Part shown: piece after piece, positions 1 to 10,735 of the stretch | How positions within the stretch are numbered: the stretch's first letter is position 1 | Layout of the letters: every line of letters starts with the position of its first letter | DNA from: Agelaius tricolor | Taxonomy: Eukaryota > Chordata > Aves > Passeriformes > Icteridae | Assembly (NCBI GenBank): GCA_023055355.1 | Contig: JALJCS010000029.1 | Coordinates: forward strand, 8,309,001 to 8,373,000 | Direction: 5' to 3' | Length of the DNA: 64,000 nt | Program-made: the position numbers and the translations under genes | The notes under the pieces: generated by a model | Database searches by the model: none | Told to the model about the DNA's origin: nothing | What the model saw: only the letters and a program-made list of their open reading frames with translations

Positions 1-1979
1 AGGCATCTGGCAGGTGTGTTGTCCGTGTAGAGGAGGGCTGCTCATGGGCACAGAAGGGTTTTACACACCCCATCACCTCCAGTCCTGCACGTTTGGGACC
101 ATCCTGTTGGGCTCTGCCACTCTGGACAGCACAAGGAATCCTTTTAACTCTTGATCTAAAAGGGAGAAGTCCAGCATGGGGAGGGAGCCCAGAGTGGCTG
201 GGCCGTGGCCATCGCCTCCTGGTCGCAGCTGGAGCTGCTGCTGAGGGGAGTTCAGCATGGGGGTCTCACCCCGCTCAGGGGTGCAGCACCCACCCCTCTG
301 GCCCATGGCTCCTTTCACCACCACATCTGCCAGTTCCCAGCGGCTTTCAGGCAGTCCCATTCCAAGGGACATCTCTGCAGGCCCAGGGTTTGCCGTGGCT
401 TCGGCAGCGGAGCTGGGCCCAGCCCCTCCCCAGCTGCCCACGTGGGATGGGCTGTGTCATCACACTGACACACACTGGACACATGCTCCTTTCTAAAGTT
501 CATTTTATGCTTTTTGTCCCCGTGGGCGTGGGCAGATACATTGCTAGAAACTTCCAGCTCCATTAGCACTCCAGATTTTTTTTTTGGTTTTTTTTTTCTT
601 TTATGGAGGAAGAGCCCACGGCACAGCCAGTCCAGGCTGGTCAGTGTGAGTCTGGGGGCCCTGCCCAAGCACTGCTGTGCCTCAGCTGGGAGGGTCCCCA
701 CCCTCCCAGGAGATGTGTGGGTCAGGAGTGAGAGAGAAGCACAGGGGCTGAGATCCTTGGGATGCAGAGGAGAGACAGTGACTGCTCATAGCACAGCAAA
801 CTATGAGGTGATGTTCCTTAACTCTTGGGAAGTTGGATGGAATATAATAATGGTGCAGTATATAATTAAAGTTCAGATATCTTAATTAGGGGATCCAAGG
901 GAGCTCACTCAGAGATAAAAGAGTAGCAGATGTGTTAGTGAGGAACAGCTGACGTGCTACGGAGGAAACCTAAAATCAAAAGCCCATGAAAGGTTTCATG
1001 CTCTATTATTGCCGAATGAATCCGTAGTTCAAAGTCTTTCTGACTACTAAGTGCATTCAGTTTGATCATCTGGGCATTAATACATATTTTTTCTTTTACA
1101 TCTTCTCATATCTACCTTCCTCTGCCCGATAGTTTTGATAAGGATGTGTCCCTGTGTGTAACATCAATCCCGTGACGAGCAGCAGGGTTTGAATCTCAAC
1201 AGGTCCAGTCCATCTGAGAAATGGTCACAGAGAGAAACATCTCATTAACGATGCCCTAGTAGCAAAAACAAGAGTGTGCAACTGAAATTGTCAGAAAAAT
1301 ATTGACTTTTTTTTAAATTAAAAGATCTTGGTGGAATTCCTCATACCTGGAAATTGATATTCAGCAATGGTGTTGTTCGTTTCTCTGTATCCCTTACCCT
1401 CTTTGAAGTAGTTTTTAACATCCTGCTGCCGTGTGTTGATAGAGGAAGAGCAGTGAGGTTCAGGGCCCTGGGAAGACAGTGAGATCTGTTCATGTGCTGT
1501 TAATGCTCAGGCTGTGAAGCACAGCAGGGCCTCTCACACAACCCTCCCACCTGGGTTTGCAAATGTATCCATAGACAACCACCAAAGCACCACTGTGTCT
1601 CTCCTTGTGTGTGCAAACTGGTCTTTTTGTTGTGGAAAGCGTGCAGTTTATTTTCCTTATGCCTCTCCCATTCCATTTCTCTCTCTCATTGACTAATTTA
1701 TGCTGGGTTTTATTTATTTTTTTTTTAGCATTTTAGAAGGCAGAAAGGGGGGAGAGGTTGGGGCCAGGTTCTCCAGCCTGGGCAAGCATGGGCGGAGGAT
1801 CTGGCCCCGCTGTCCCTGCTGGGCTCCCCCCTGGGATTTAGCCAGGGAAGGGTCCCCAGTCCCGTGCTGCTTCTTAGCATCCTTGTTTTCCTCTGATCAC
1901 AATTGACCGCTGTTGTGTTCTGCTTGGTTTTTTTCTTAATTTGCTTTTTTATTATTTTCCTTTTTTATATTTTATCCAG
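1..1979 (+). other. CADM1: CADM1 intron, 3' part, upstream of exon 8A
   Basis: This is the tail of the intron before the Thr-rich stalk exon. No Ig-domain exon of CADM1 (the expected preceding one ends in a peptide like SDYMLYVY) is present, so that exon lies left of the window. The first 750 bases are GC-rich and contain overlapping ORFs on both strands with no family resemblance; I regard them as chance. The last 60 bases form a long T-rich tract (1928-1976) ending in the acceptor CAG, a strong polypyrimidine tract. A second T-rich acceptor-like site near 1728 leads at once into an in-frame stop and is probably unused. Confidence 0.8.
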
Positions 1980-2051
1980 ATCCCCCCACAACTATCCCTC
2001 CTCCCACAACAACCACCACCACTACCACCACCATCCCTACCACCATCACAG
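1980..2051 (+). CDS. CADM1: CADM1 exon 8A: Thr/Pro-rich extracellular stalk
   Basis: This exon encodes part of the juxtamembrane stalk between the third Ig domain and the membrane helix of CADM1, a homophilic and heterophilic adhesion molecule of synapses, epithelia and mast cells. It is 72 bp, preceded by TTTATCCAG and followed by GTATGG. The first codon is completed by a G from the previous exon (Asp) and the last base is a lone G, so it is phase 1-1 and can be skipped in frame. The peptide begins DPPTTIPPP, continues with nine Thr, and ends IPTTIT, a composition suited to dense O-glycosylation. From memory the mammalian exon encodes about 28 residues, so this one (24) has a shorter Thr run. 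The ACC/ACA/ACT codons form a small triplet repeat, which may explain length variation between species. Confidence 0.95.
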
Positions 2052-5000
2052 GTATGGTACCTTCATAACCATTGAAAATGTCCTGAATGTTTATTGTCTT
2101 TTATGTATATAAGCAGAGCATGAAGCCTGGGGAAAAACAACAAACCAATCACTTGCAGTATTTTTTTTTCCCCTCAAATACGCCCACCCACAGCACAAGC
2201 CCTGGTCCGGCAGCTTGGCGTGTCAGAGAGTCCTTGCCGTGGGTGTGGGCGTTCCTGAAATGTGGGAATTGTCATGGCAGGAAAAGTGATTAATTCAGTT
2301 ACTGGTGGCCAGCACTGGGTGCTTCACATGCAGGATGCCAAAAGCCTCAGAGCTCCCTTAGCACGGGCAGTCGTTGCAGCCTCCATCCCGTCAGTACCAA
2401 TTTCTGAGCAATTTATAGAAAGTTTGGTCTGCGGCAGTTCAGTTCGCCTGATGTGCCTCAAGATGCTTTTTCTCATGCCAAGATGTTGGTATTTCTTTGT
2501 GATAAGCTTCTCCCTCACTCTCCCAGAAAAGGGAATTCCACCAGTCGTTTTTATTGTGTGAATGCCATCATAGGCCCCTTCTTGAGGAGCTGCCTTTCAG
2601 CTTGTGAGATTTTCTGTGTCTTGCAAGAAAAGATGAATAAAAACAACCAGCAAGATCATGACACCTCTGTGACACATCCTCATACCTCCTCACAGACCTG
2701 ACTCATCAGGAAAACCCTTCTGATTTATTTGTAACCATTCGCATTGTCATTTCTCTGACCTTTCCAATTCCAACCGCTGCTTTTGCTTTTGCTTGCTGCT
2801 TTTTGTGGGTTTTGGTTTGGCTTTGTTTTTTTTTATTTGAGGCAGAGGTGACAAACGGCAGGTGAGGATGGACCATTGAATAGCTAATGGCACAACGTTT
2901 ACTGTTGCTGTAAACCACCCCTTGTGTAAATGCCTTCACGTTTTATTTGCTTTTATGACGCTGCTCAGCTGACTCTCACCACCCTGCCCAGGGCGTTTCG
3001 TGGCTTCTTTTCCTCTCGAGGTTTTTGCCCCCAAGGCAGGCCCCGCTGGCACGGACACGCCGGTGAAGCCTCTCTGCCACCGTGCCTTAACGTGGGCACC
3101 ATCACCCTGCAGCCCTCGCCGTGCTCTCCTTCCTCCCTGCAGGTGCCTGCGGTCAGCCCAGCTCCAGGCACCCAGCCCGGGCTGCTGGGGATGGCTCTCC
3201 CTCTTCCCGTGGTGATGATTTCTGGACCTAACCCGCTTTTGTTTCAGAGGAGGTTTGAAGCTTTCTCGCAGCCTCCCTGAGAGCTGTTGGCAGAGAAGCT
3301 CGGCCGTGTCCCACAGGCTGTACCTGGATGTGCTCACAGGTTTCTTTCTCTGACGGTAATTGCTCGTGCTTTCAGTGAATTTTGGAAGGCTAAATGGAAC
3401 CGTGTGTTTTGATGCTTGGATAACCCCTTCAGTTAATCTTGGTGCCTGCAAACCTTAATGACTGTCCTTTTTCTGGGAGCTGGGTTGTTACCAGCCTGTT
3501 GTTTTAGGGATTGCCCCAGCACTGCCTTCCAAAGCTGGTGCTGTGTCAGGTCCCACTGCAGTGCTTGGTTCTTCCCAATAAACAGCAGCTTGGTTGTTTG
3601 CTGTCCTGCTGCAGCTTGGCTGTGGATGCTCAGTAGCCTTTGGGCTTTCCTTCACACAGCTTTCCAGTTTTTTTATGTTAAAAATAAGAAGGGGAGAGAG
3701 ATGGTTCTTGCAGTTGGAAATGGCCGTGTCATCAGCCTGGCAGAGGTCCCTTGGGTAAGGAGCTCGTCACTGTCCAGCATTGCTCTCTCACCTTGGTTTG
3801 CAGTGGTGGAGGATCTCAGACTCTGGTGGCAGAACCCAGTGGGTCTCCATTGCCTTCTTGGTGCTTTTCTGTGCTGCCTTTGAGCTGCTGAGGAGGCTGG
3901 AAAAGTAATGATGTGATATTGCTCCCTGATTCCAGCAGTTCCTGCTCGCGATTTGTCGGAAGAAGATTTACTAATGCTGATAAGGGAAATTATTATTTCC
4001 TTCCCTGGCACTGAGTCTTCTTGACATGTGTCTTACCATCCTGTGCCCATGAGTTCAGTGTGCTTTTCCCACCCAGAGCAGCCGAGGCTTCTCCTGCCTC
4101 TGTCATGCAGAGATCTCTGTGTGTGTGTCCTCTCAGTCAGTGCTCAGGAGCGTGGAGCCACACCAGCGTCTGCCCTTCACTAGTTAAGAGACTTTGTGGC
4201 TGGAAAAAATTAGGTCAAATTAACATAATCTCTAGAATTACATAGCAGAGTAGTGTTGGAACACTTTTCAAAGCCTTGAGAGACACCTGATAACTTAATT
4301 CCCAACTGCTCCAGGGTTCTTCCTGTCAGACAGAGGAGAGGTGGGAGACAACAGGGTGTTCTCTGAGCTGCTGGCAATCCAGGCATCTGGAGCCAGCCCA
4401 GTGGAACCCAGTCCTTAGGATGAGGTGGGTTTGAAATGTGCTTTGTTTTGCTTTTGTCCCCCTACTTTTAGTATAACCCTGACGTAGTTCATGTCCCCTG
4501 GAACCATGGAGTAGTTCTGAAAAACAATTGTCTTGCTTTAATTGAATAAAACATGGGGAAAGAGGCTGCACTGAAGCAGTTTCTAGCAGGTGACCCTAGA
4601 AAATTCTGCCCTTGGAGTTGTCCTTTTGATTTATTGGTTCAGGGAGTTTCTGGGGGAGCTCTTGGAAAGCTGACCTGATGCTTTCTCCAGCGAAGGACAG
4701 GCTGAGCAGTGAAGTTTCCAGACACCACGACCTTTAGAGCTTTCCCTCTGTCACTTTAGTGTAGGTGCTTGAAAAGATTTCCTGCGTGACAGCTTGATCT
4801 TTTCCACGTATCCTGCAGCAGCATTGATATTCCGGCCATCCTTTGGTGTTTCAGCCCTTATCACTGCCGAGCCCTTTTTTATCAGTTAAATTGTCCTTGT
4901 GGCTTTCTTCATTAAGATGTACAATACGATACAGCAGAGCAAACAGCATCATTTGAATTACCCTGGAGTGGCTCCTGGAAATGCTGGGCTCGGGCAGCTG

Positions 5001-7705
5001 TTGTTTCCTGGGAAATAAAGGTCCTTAATCACAGCCCAGCCCTCACCTCAGGTTTTTCTACCTGTCCCAGCCTCCCCAGGCCACTGGCACGCCCCCTCCC
5101 AGGACCAGGGCCTCATCCATAGGTGCACATTTGCATGTCCCACTCTTTCTCCACAGGTGGACTGGCACAGGTGTCTTGGCAGCAGTTTTGGTGAAGACCT
5201 GGGGGTGACACGTGCAGGTTGCCAGTGTTGCCAGCCCTGCAGGTGATGCTGCTGGCTCTGCAAAGGCACTGCTCTCCATGCTCAGCAGCAGGCTGGGGGC
5301 TCCTGGTGTCCCCCCGGAATGCCTACTTAGGGCCTATTTTAAATCCCACTGATCCCTTGGAGTAGCAGGTCTGGGGGTGGGGGGGTGTGTTTGTTTCAGG
5401 AGGCTGTAACGTTGCAGGCAGTGGTTTTCACTTGAGAATCCCCAGAGGTGCTCCAGCCTCTTCAGTGAATGCATGTGGAAAGGACCAAGCCCATCCTGTG
5501 GAAACAGGAGCAGGAGTTCCTTCCTGAGGCTCAGGATTTGTACAAGCCAGGAGCAAGCTCTCTTTGGCTTGGAGGTGTGCAGTGAACTCCAAAGCAGGAG
5601 CTGAGAATTGATGCAGAGTTGGAGAATCAGCTCCTGAGCAGGGGCATGTGGTGGTGGAGCTCTCCTGTCACCCACAGGGGCAGGCACTGTCTCCTGAGAA
5701 TCACACCTTTGTGTCATCCCAGGTGCTTTAAAAATAACAGCACACGGAAATCTGAGCTCTGTCAGCAAAAATAAGCTGCAGGTTTTCAGAGCATTTCACG
5801 TGTCGAAAAACTTCCTCAAAACAAGAAAAATCACTTTATCCTCAGTAGGAGTTTGTCCTTTCCTAATTACAGCCGGTGGTGTGAAAAGCTGCAGGTGCAG
5901 GGGGTTTATTCCAGCAGTGACCCCAGTGGCTGGTGGGCAGGAAGAATGCAGTGCCAGTGATCCTGGTCTCAGATTTCCTTGCAGTGGGTTTGTGGGAGGC
6001 AGAGAGGCAGCGTGGGGATGTCTAAAGCGCTGCATCCTGGCAGGATGGTGACATCAGCTCAGGTACGGCCACCGCTGCCTGGGACTGCTGCAGGTGCTGC
6101 CCTGGTCATGGAACTCAATGGGAAAAGCACATTTATTCCCCAGTCAGCTCCGAGTGGCCAGCTCCAGCAGGGCTGTCTGGACTCTCTCACAGTCTCTGGC
6201 TTTGCTGGGGATGTGGGGAGATCAGCAGGAGCAGGAGGGCTCCCGGTTTGCTCTGGGCATTCCCAGCCTGGTGCCGAGCTGTGACATGCTCAGGTGCTTG
6301 ATGCCACTGTGCAGGGACGCAGCCCAGGGATTTGTTCCCCCAAATTATTTATTATTTAACTTCTGCTTTCTGTTGAAGGTTCTGACTGTCCCTGGTAAAA
6401 TGTCAAGTTAATTTAAAGATGATTCTTCGCCTTTCTGACATTTTCATCCAGGATGTGTCTGCATTAAAGGGGCTAAAGGCAGAGCTGACAGGCCTGGGAC
6501 AGGAAATAAAATGAAATAAAATTCAGTCTTTCAGTCCCATGTCCAGCCAGTAGCAGGCAGGACCTGTCATACGTGGCCTTACTTTTGGTGACACAGCATA
6601 AGCAGTGCACAAACCATCATCTTGCTGAGCAGAAGCGTGGGTTGTGTGCAAGCTTGGGCATGAAATCGAACCCAAATCCTCCCAAATCTGTATGAAGAAA
6701 CGTGCAAAAGCATGGCTGGAGCCACTGTGCTAAATTCAGACTATTTTTGTTGTGGTCACAGACAACATCCATACAGATTGTGATGATTTTTGTGAAACAT
6801 CTGGTCTGCTAATCAAGCAGTGCCCAGGGCTCACTGCAGCACACCTGGACTGGGGCACTCAGCGCCAGCCTGGAGCCCTGTACAGAGCAGATCAGGGGCT
6901 CAGGGACATCTCCACCCCGCCTTAGAGGAGCGTGTGGTGAGGGAGAGGATGGCTGAGCTGAGGGAGGGGACGGATGGGTCACTGCACTCTGGTGTTTGAG
7001 CCCTCTGCTCGTGCGTTGCTGTGGGATGTGACATCCGTGCTGGTGTCCCACAGCAGTTTCAGCCAGAGGAACACTGGGAAGGGTTCTGTAGGTGCTTTCA
7101 TCAGCCCCAAGGAGCTGAACCAAAGCAGGGATCCGTTTGCAGTGCTGCATGCCATCCCCTCAGGCTGCTCGAAGGCAGCAGCGTGCAGGAATTCACACTC
7201 GCCCCGGTCAGTGCATGTGAAGTAGTCTGGAAAATCGGGAAGAATAAGAGCTCCACGCGTCAGGGATCAGATTGGCTTTTGGTTTCAGTTCAGAAAGCAA
7301 TTTAAAAAGCAATATATTGAATGGATATCTATACTTGCTAAAGCCTCTTTAAATTTAAAAGGCAGCAGCGTGTTTTGCCGTTATTTTGTGGAGGTGCTGC
7401 TGTAATTCTGTGTGTGCTCCTCAGCCCCAGCACCAGGTACCTCTGTGAGGCTGCAGCACTGCGGCTGCAGCATTCAACCAGGGGAATTTAATTTTGCTGC
7501 TGGGGTTTTAATATTCCTCCATCGTGCTTGTTCTGTTTGAGGCTGTGGACTAATTACGGCCAAGTTTAAAGGGCCTGGTCTGTCACACTCTGCAAACAGT
7601 TTGAAGTTGGAGAGAATCCATTTGAGAAAACAAGGAGGCTCAGCAGTGGAGCTCATAACTCTGAGAAATGTTGCCCAGCTGCCTCCATGCAGTAATTTTA
7701 TAAAT

Positions 7706-7728
7706 ATGTGTGTGTATATGTGTGTGTG
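7706..7728. repeat. TG/TA dinucleotide microsatellite
   Basis: Short alternating TG and TA repeats lie inside the CADM1 intron. There is no sign of function beyond possible length polymorphism. Confidence 0.7.
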
Positions 7729-10646
7729 CCCTTGCGTAGCTGCCTAATGGGGTGGTAAGTGCCTCGAGCTTGGGTGTCATCTGAGTTGTCCTAGCTGGCA
7801 GATATTTATTTCTTACAGCCAGTGCTACACAGAAATTCCAATGAAGTGAAATTTTCAGCTTTGTAGAAGCCAATGGTTACTCCTTTGGGTACCTTCTGTA
7901 ACTATAAACCAGGCCTCTGAGGAGCTTTTGTACATGAAGATTTTGGAAGGCCTTGACATTGCTCTACTTTTCCTGAACAGCGTGTTTAGTTCTTTTCCTG
8001 ATTGGCATTGGGAAGAGAAGCTTTGACATTAAGGTAGAAAATCCCAGGTCTGTTTGGTTATGTGATTTCCATGCTCTCTTGGCTTTGCTGCACTGGGTAA
8101 ACCAGCCCCTTCTTCATCACCAGCTTTCCATTTTAAATGATAGCTATCAGCTTTGGGTGATGGTGTAGCATGTTGATGGCTTGGGACCAGAACAATGCTT
8201 TTTTCTGATGGCAGAGCCTTTCCTTGGCTTTGGTCAACATTAGTTAAATCAGGAGTGTATCGAAGACTTCTTGTTGGTCAGCATTTGAGGAGAAGAGATG
8301 GTTTTTATTGTAGGACATGGGGCAGAAGGCTGATCCCTGGGGGGCTGTGTGCCTGCCCTGACATGGAAGTGTGGCTGTTCTTGAAAGCAGAGCAGAAGCT
8401 GGTGGTACAATCCCAGGATTCAGAAAAGCACCTTTGGAGTTAGCCAGTCCAGCCTGAAGTTGGGGGCTGTGTGAGCAGCAGCACTGCAGGGCTGGGGTGC
8501 CCCTTCCCGGGTGAGGAGTGGCGGGGCCGGGACACCCGTGGGTTTACAGGAATGCACTGATTTGGTACCAAAGCACCAGTGACAGCTTTCTCTCCTCTGC
8601 CACGTGATGATGTACACACATCCCAGTGTCAGCACGTTCGTGTCCTGAGCACTGGGTCGTGCCCTGCAGAGCCCTGGTGTGTGCAGTCCTCCTTCCCAAA
8701 GAGGGCTGGGACTGGACAGGACTCCCCGAAAGCTCACTCTAAACTTTAACCGGTCTGTGTTTCCTATTGCAACCATCCAAACCATTTGCTAATCATAACT
8801 TTGTCATTCCAGCTGCAGCCAACATGTTGTTTGACGTGGATATTTGTTCGCACTTACAACCGCTTGAGAACTTTATTTTGTGTAACCTGTCGGTCTCTGT
8901 CCCCGGACGGGGAAGCGAGATGCACTGTCCAGTTTGCACTGTTTCTTGACTAATAATCTCTTCCAGCACATCAATACAAGTTTGCTTCCAGCAGATTCTC
9001 TATTTATTGTAAAAGCTGACATAACTTTTTTTATTTCAGGAAGACAGTAAATTGAGACTATTTATAGATGCCAAGATGCTATCTCAGGAATTAATACTCA
9101 GTTTTACAACCCCTTCTAAACAATGGCTTTCCCCCCACCTCCACCACCATTTCCCCTTCCACCATTTGCTTGGTTAAAACAAATGGGGATTGCTACCCAA
9201 AACCAAAGCAAAGCCCTGCTCTTGGTCTCCTCGTGGCTTTGGAAGGTTTCCCATGCAGCCCCCAGGGCTCCTGCAGGAGAACAAGGGCTGGCCTCCTTGA
9301 GGGTGCCTTAGATTTGGTTGCCAAGATGAGAACAGCCTACATTGGCAGTGGAAACAGGCTAATGATGGCTTGATAATCTGTTATGCAAATCTTGGTGCAG
9401 TTTGTTAAACTGTGCAGGGTTTATTTGTTTTGCTTCCGTAATTAAAGCATGTAGACCTTGTATCTGTAAGTATTATGTATTCCTTGTATGATTCTTGTCT
9501 TTGCTGCTGCTTCAGGAATTCAGCCCTGGGCTGTCCTCAGCTAAATTGCCAAGACACAGGTCCTGTTTTCCCACTGCTGCCTCTGCCCACGCAGGGCCCA
9601 GTCCCTGGGTTGTGTGCCAGCATGTCACAGGGGAAAGGCCGCTGTGAATTGTCTGTCGTGCTGCAAAACCCAAGCTCCAGGCTGCTGTGCAGGGCCACAG
9701 GTGCAGCGCTGCTCACCCACGGTGTTACCCACCCAAACACTGCCCGCCCCCAGCCAGGCAGGGCTTGGCCCCAGGATTTGTGTCAGTGACAGTTCTGGGT
9801 TGCCAGCCCCCTCCAGCCACTGACCCCTGCCACAGAATGCCTCCAGGTGCAAAGCAAGTGGCCTCCAACAACTAAATAAGCCAGTAAATTGGATAATGTG
9901 GTTACATTTGGTTTAGACCTGTTGATGGAAATAACTGTCAGTAAAAGCCAAAAGATTGGTCAGTCTTTTAAAACTGCCTGTTGAAAACTCCTGGAAGAGA
10001 CAAAGCATCTCTCCATTGGCAAGGCAGTGCCCCCCAAGAAATTTCCAGTGAGATGTAGTCCATATGGAGTAGAGTCAGCTTCAGACTAACCCGCAAAAAA
10101 ACATCCAGGATATTTTAATTACCCATAGCTGTTCAACCAGCTACCTGCTGCAGCAGAGGGACTGGTAATGTTTGTCCACTGTTGCCAGTTCTAGAACATC
10201 TTTTATGCTGATAAAAATGGTTCATCGTGCAGGTGGTGGCTGGGAAGCTGGAGGAGAGGCAGGAGCAGACTGTTCCTGGCCAGGGGTGCTCTGATGAGGC
10301 AGTGTTTGAGTGTGTAACAGCAATGTGCCGAGCCTCAGCTCTTCATCCTGCTCTGGAGCTTCTGTTTTGTCCCCACCAACCAAACCGTTGGTGTCGGTGT
10401 TCTCCCCTGTCTCCTGTTCCCCTGACTTTGCAACCACCAGTAATTGTTCTGGCAAGGACCTGGAAAAAGAGAAAAATTTACTGTTTTCCTCAGGCTCATA
10501 GCTTTTGAACTGGAGGCATGTCTTCTAAACAGTGCAACTCACTTCAAATGCTTTTTGCCTTTCATTTTATTATTGCTTGTCACGCAATGTTCTTTGAAAG
10601 CTTGCTCATATATTATCTGTTCCATTTTTTCCATTTTCCCTTTTTT

Positions 10647-10652
10647 TGCATG
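10647..10652 (+). promoter_or_regulatory. CADM1: RBFOX-type splicing motif TGCATG upstream of exon 8B
   Basis: The hexamer TGCATG, the binding site of the RBFOX family of splicing regulators, sits 51 bases before exon 8B inside a long pyrimidine tract (10622-10700) that would also suit PTB proteins. RBFOX binding upstream of a cassette exon is generally associated with skipping. The hexamer is visible; its use here is inferred from position. Confidence 0.4.
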
Positions 10653-10702
10653 CTGTTCCTCCTGTTTCTTCCCTTCCTCCAATCCTCTGTTCCCGTGTGT
10701 AG

Positions 10703-10735
10703 ACACAACGGCGACGACAGAACCAGCAGTTCACG
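10703..10735 (+). CDS. CADM1: CADM1 cassette exon 8B: 11-residue stalk insert
   Basis: This 33-bp exon encodes DTTATTEPAVH, with the Asp codon completed by the preceding exon's final G and a lone G at the end, so it is phase 1-1. The peptide matches the known alternatively spliced stalk segment of vertebrate CADM1. The acceptor is GTGTGTAG after a pyrimidine-rich tract of about 80 bases. The donor GTTGGT is weak at +3 and +4, consistent with a regulated exon; the next GT (10740) would shift the frame. Inclusion lengthens the stalk by Thr-rich residues, adding potential O-glycan sites and possibly changing accessibility to shedding proteases. Confidence 0.95.

Larger units (their letters stand above)
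2052..10702 (+). other. CADM1: CADM1 intron between exons 8A and 8B
   Basis: This intron of 8651 bp starts GTATGG and ends GTGTGTAG. I found no recognisable coding exon, RNA gene or transposon in it. It contains T-rich stretches (2160-2172, 2780-2845), a TG/TA dinucleotide patch at 7706-7728 and ordinary mixed-composition DNA. ORFs up to about 140 codons occur on both strands but none resembles a known family. The final 70 bases before exon 8B are strongly pyrimidine-rich and carry an RBFOX-type TGCATG, listed separately. Confidence 0.85.

Noticed and set aside
1700..1750. T-rich acceptor-like site near 1728
   Set aside because: The sequence after the AG runs into an in-frame stop almost at once, and exon 8A has its own strong acceptor.
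4211..4226. A shared 16-mer (GTCAAATTAACATAAT) also found near 46578
   Set aside because: Flanks do not match, and one such 16-mer pair is roughly what chance predicts in 64 kb.
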